Of a DNA stretch of 64,000 nt, positions 62,449-64,000 are shown in pieces. The DNA lies in the NCBI RefSeq assembly GCF_036226665.1, contig NZ_CP109007.1:5372501-5436500 (forward strand). The letters run 5' to 3'. Position numbers and translations under genes: made by a program. The notes under the pieces are model-generated. The model made no database searches and was not told the origin of the DNA. It saw nothing but the letters and a program-made list of their open reading frames with translations. Each line of letters begins with the position of its first letter. Within the stretch, counting starts at the first letter, position 1. Source of the stretch: Streptomyces sp. NBC_00691 (GTDB lineage Bacteria; Actinomycetota; Actinomycetes; Streptomycetales; Streptomycetaceae).

Positions 62449-63684
62449 ATGCGGAAGATACTCATAGTCGGCGCCGGCCAGTCCGGTCTGCAGCTCGCCC
62501 TCGGACTCCAGTCGTCGGGGTACGAGGTCACCCTCATGTCGAACCGGACGGCGGACGAGATCCGGGCCGGCCGGGTCATGTCCACCCAGTGCATGTTCGA
62601 CACCGCGCTCCAGCACGAGCGGGACCTCGGTCTCCACTTCTGGGAGTCCCAGGCGCCCCGCATCGAGGGCCTCGGCGTCTCGGTCGCCGCGCCCGACTCC
62701 ACCCGAGCCATCGACTGGGTCGGCAGGCTCGACGGGTTCGCGCAGTCCGTCGACCAGCGGGTGAAGATGGCCGGCTGGATGGAGACCTTCGCCCAGCGCG
62801 GCGGCCAGCTGGTGATACACGGCGCGGCCGTCAGCGACCTGGACTACTTCTCGCGCGGCTACGACCTGGTGCTCGTCGCGGCGGGCAAGGGCGAGCTGGT
62901 CTCGATGTTCGGCCGGGACGCGTCCCGTTCGCCGTACAGCGAGCCGCAGCGCGCGCTGGCCGTCGCGTACGTCCACGGCCTCGGCCCGCGCCCGGAGCAC
63001 CCGGACTTCGACGCGGTGCGGTGCAACGTGGTCCCGGGCGTGGGCGAGCTGTTCGTCATGCCGACGCTGACCACGGGCGGCCGTGCGGACATCCTCTTCT
63101 GGGAGGGCGTCCCCGGCGGTCCGCTCGACGCCTTCACGGGCGTCAAGGACCCGGCGGAGCACCTGTCGCTGACCCTGGAGCTGATGGAGCGGTTCACGCC
63201 CTGGGAGTACGCGCGGGCCACCAAGGTCGAACTGACCGACGCGGGCGGCACGCTCGCCGGCCGGTACGCACCGACGGTCCGCAACCCGATCGGCCGGCTC
63301 CCCGGCGGCGGCCTGGTCCTCGGCGTGGCCGACGTGGTCGTGGCCAACGACCCGATCACCGGCCAGGGTTCGAACTCGGCGTCGAAGTGCGCGGCCGCGT
63401 ACCTGGCGGCCATCGTCGAGCAGGGCGACCGGCCCTTCGACGAGGAGTGGATGCGGTCCGCCTTCGACCGCTACTGGCAGACGGCCCAGCACGTCACCAA
63501 GTGGACGAACGCGATGCTGGCGCCCCCGCCGGAGCACGTCCTGAACCTCCTGGGCGCCGCGGGCCAGCTGCAGCCGGTCGCAGACCGCTTCGCGAACGGC
63601 TTCAACGACCCGTCCGACTTCGAGAACTTCTTCTTCGACCCGGAGAAGACGAACGCGTACCTGGCGTCGGTCTCCGGGAACTGA
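62449..63684 (+). CDS. Styrene/indole monooxygenase-family flavoprotein
   Basis: A 411-residue FAD protein. The dinucleotide-binding motif ILIVGAGQSGLQLALGL opens the protein, and VLVAAGKGELVSMF marks the second Rossmann strand; VVANDPITGQGSNSAS binds FAD. StyA-type enzymes epoxidise styrene or indole using FADH2 from a separate StyB reductase, which is not encoded here. The ATG at 62449 follows CCAGGAG, 38 bp after cvnD, so it is probably co-transcribed with the conservon. I recall this pairing from other Streptomyces. Confidence 0.88.
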   Translation: MRKILIVGAGQSGLQLALGLQSSGYEVTLMSNRTADEIRAGRVMSTQCMFDTALQHERDLGLHFWESQAPRIEGLGVSVAAPDSTRAIDWVGRLDGFAQSVDQRVKMAGWMETFAQRGGQLVIHGAAVSDLDYFSRGYDLVLVAAGKGELVSMFGRDASRSPYSEPQRALAVAYVHGLGPRPEHPDFDAVRCNVVPGVGELFVMPTLTTGGRADILFWEGVPGGPLDAFTGVKDPAEHLSLTLELMERFTPWEYARATKVELTDAGGTLAGRYAPTVRNPIGRLPGGGLVLGVADVVVANDPITGQGSNSASKCAAAYLAAIVEQGDRPFDEEWMRSAFDRYWQTAQHVTKWTNAMLAPPPEHVLNLLGAAGQLQPVADRFANGFNDPSDFENFFFDPEKTNAYLASVSGN

Positions 63685-63717
63685 CCGAGCGCCGACCGGC
63701 GTGCTGCGCGCCGCAGG

Positions 63718-63750
63718 TACGGGCGCGGTGGATCATCCACCGCGCCCGTA
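63718..63750. terminator. 14-bp hairpin terminator between convergent genes
   Basis: TACGGGCGCGGTGG (63718-63731) pairs with CCACCGCGCCCGTA (63737-63750), loop ATCAT, 33 bp after the flavoprotein stop and 63 bp before the next stop on the minus strand. Confidence 0.85.
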
Positions 63751-63813
63751 GCCGATTCCGGGGGAGGCCCGGGCCGGCCGAACTCCCGTTCCGCCGGCCG
63801 GGGGACCCGCCGG

Positions 63814-64000
63814 TCAGGAGAGCAGGTCGTACCGGATGTCCGGGGCGCTGCTGTACCAGGCGACGCCGTCCCGTGCGAGGAACGGCTGCTTCCACGAGCC
63901 CGTGCCCTTGTACACGTACGCGCTGCCTCCGCCGCCCTTGACGGAGGCGTACAGGTCGGGGCGGCCGTCGCGGTTCGCGTCGCCGACGCCGAGGAGACGG
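63814..64000 (-). CDS. FG-GAP/VCBS repeat protein (C-terminal part only)
   Basis: The last 62 codons of a minus-strand gene, running out of the window. The readable end has GVGDANRDGRPDLYAS, a calcium-binding DxNxDGxxD loop of FG-GAP/VCBS repeats, then GTGSWKQPFLARDGVAWYSS and a stop at 63816-63814. Proteins of this kind in Streptomyces are secreted beta-propellers, often joined to a protease or hydrolase; the rest must be read beyond the window. Confidence 0.85.
   Translation of the reverse strand, partial: RLLGVGDANRDGRPDLYASVKGGGGSAYVYKGTGSWKQPFLARDGVAWYSSAPDIRYDLLS

Overview
The window is high-GC actinobacterial chromosome, almost certainly Streptomyces. Evidence includes codon use, a snapalysin/LysR pair, nickel superoxide dismutase with its maturation protease, a family 2B encapsulin, an OdhA-type 2-oxoglutarate dehydrogenase fusion, an actinobacterial Lon, a cvn 'conservon', and a single TTA codon placed in a regulator. 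From memory, sodN, malic enzyme, kgd, a two-component pair and lon occur in the same order in the S. coelicolor core (about SCO5254 to SCO5285). No tRNA, rRNA, CRISPR array, insertion sequence or prophage was seen. All gene calls come from reading the sequence and from family knowledge; no search was run.

Layout. 0-6.2 kb: a partial UBP-type zinc-finger gene, a Na+/H+ antiporter, a PLP deaminase/desulfhydrase, an amidase, then a family 2B encapsulin shell gene followed by a polyprenyl transferase that is its likely cargo. 6.2-11.2 kb: TetR/reductase pair, small proteins, snapalysin (snpA) divergent from its LysR regulator, GNAT and VOC proteins. 11.2-19.4 kb: sodN/sodX, a CGNR regulator, a methyltransferase, a polar amino-acid ABC transporter, malic enzyme and an MDR oxidoreductase. 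19.4-24 kb: a secreted GH5 enzyme, a PadR/DUF4097 operon with a clear operator, and hypothetical proteins.

24-35.7 kb is the most interesting region. It is one co-directional block of seven genes: a trypsin-co-occurring-domain protein, a trypsin-like protease fused to a VMAP-type C-terminal region, a MoxR AAA+ ATPase, a SAV_2336/vWA-like protein, a 65-residue FxsA-like peptide, a HExxH-type peptide-modification enzyme, and a TIR-like/NB-ARC/TPR protein of the FxSxx-COOH system. It joins a vWA-MoxR-VMAP conflict system to a RiPP-like peptide module that has no radical-SAM partner here. The peptide lacks the canonical C-terminal FxSxx motif.

35.7-50 kb: kgd/odhA, a histidine kinase/response regulator pair, a spermidine-synthase-like protein, a decayed flavoprotein pseudogene, an MFS exporter, and a five-gene operon chained by 4-bp overlaps (ECF sigma, zinc-finger membrane protein, ABC ATPase, two membrane proteins). 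50-64 kb: lon behind a consensus ClgR box, DUF4240, a chitin-type LPMO behind a DasR-like palindrome, a GH25 lysozyme, MarR, a PP2C-like protein, a complete conservon (cvnABCD) followed by a styrene-monooxygenase-like flavoprotein, and the 3' end of a VCBS/FG-GAP gene.

Regulatory features read directly from sequence include several near-perfect palindromic operators, strong hairpin terminators between convergent genes, and at least five genes whose TAnnnT box lies 6-7 nt before the ATG, as in leaderless transcripts.
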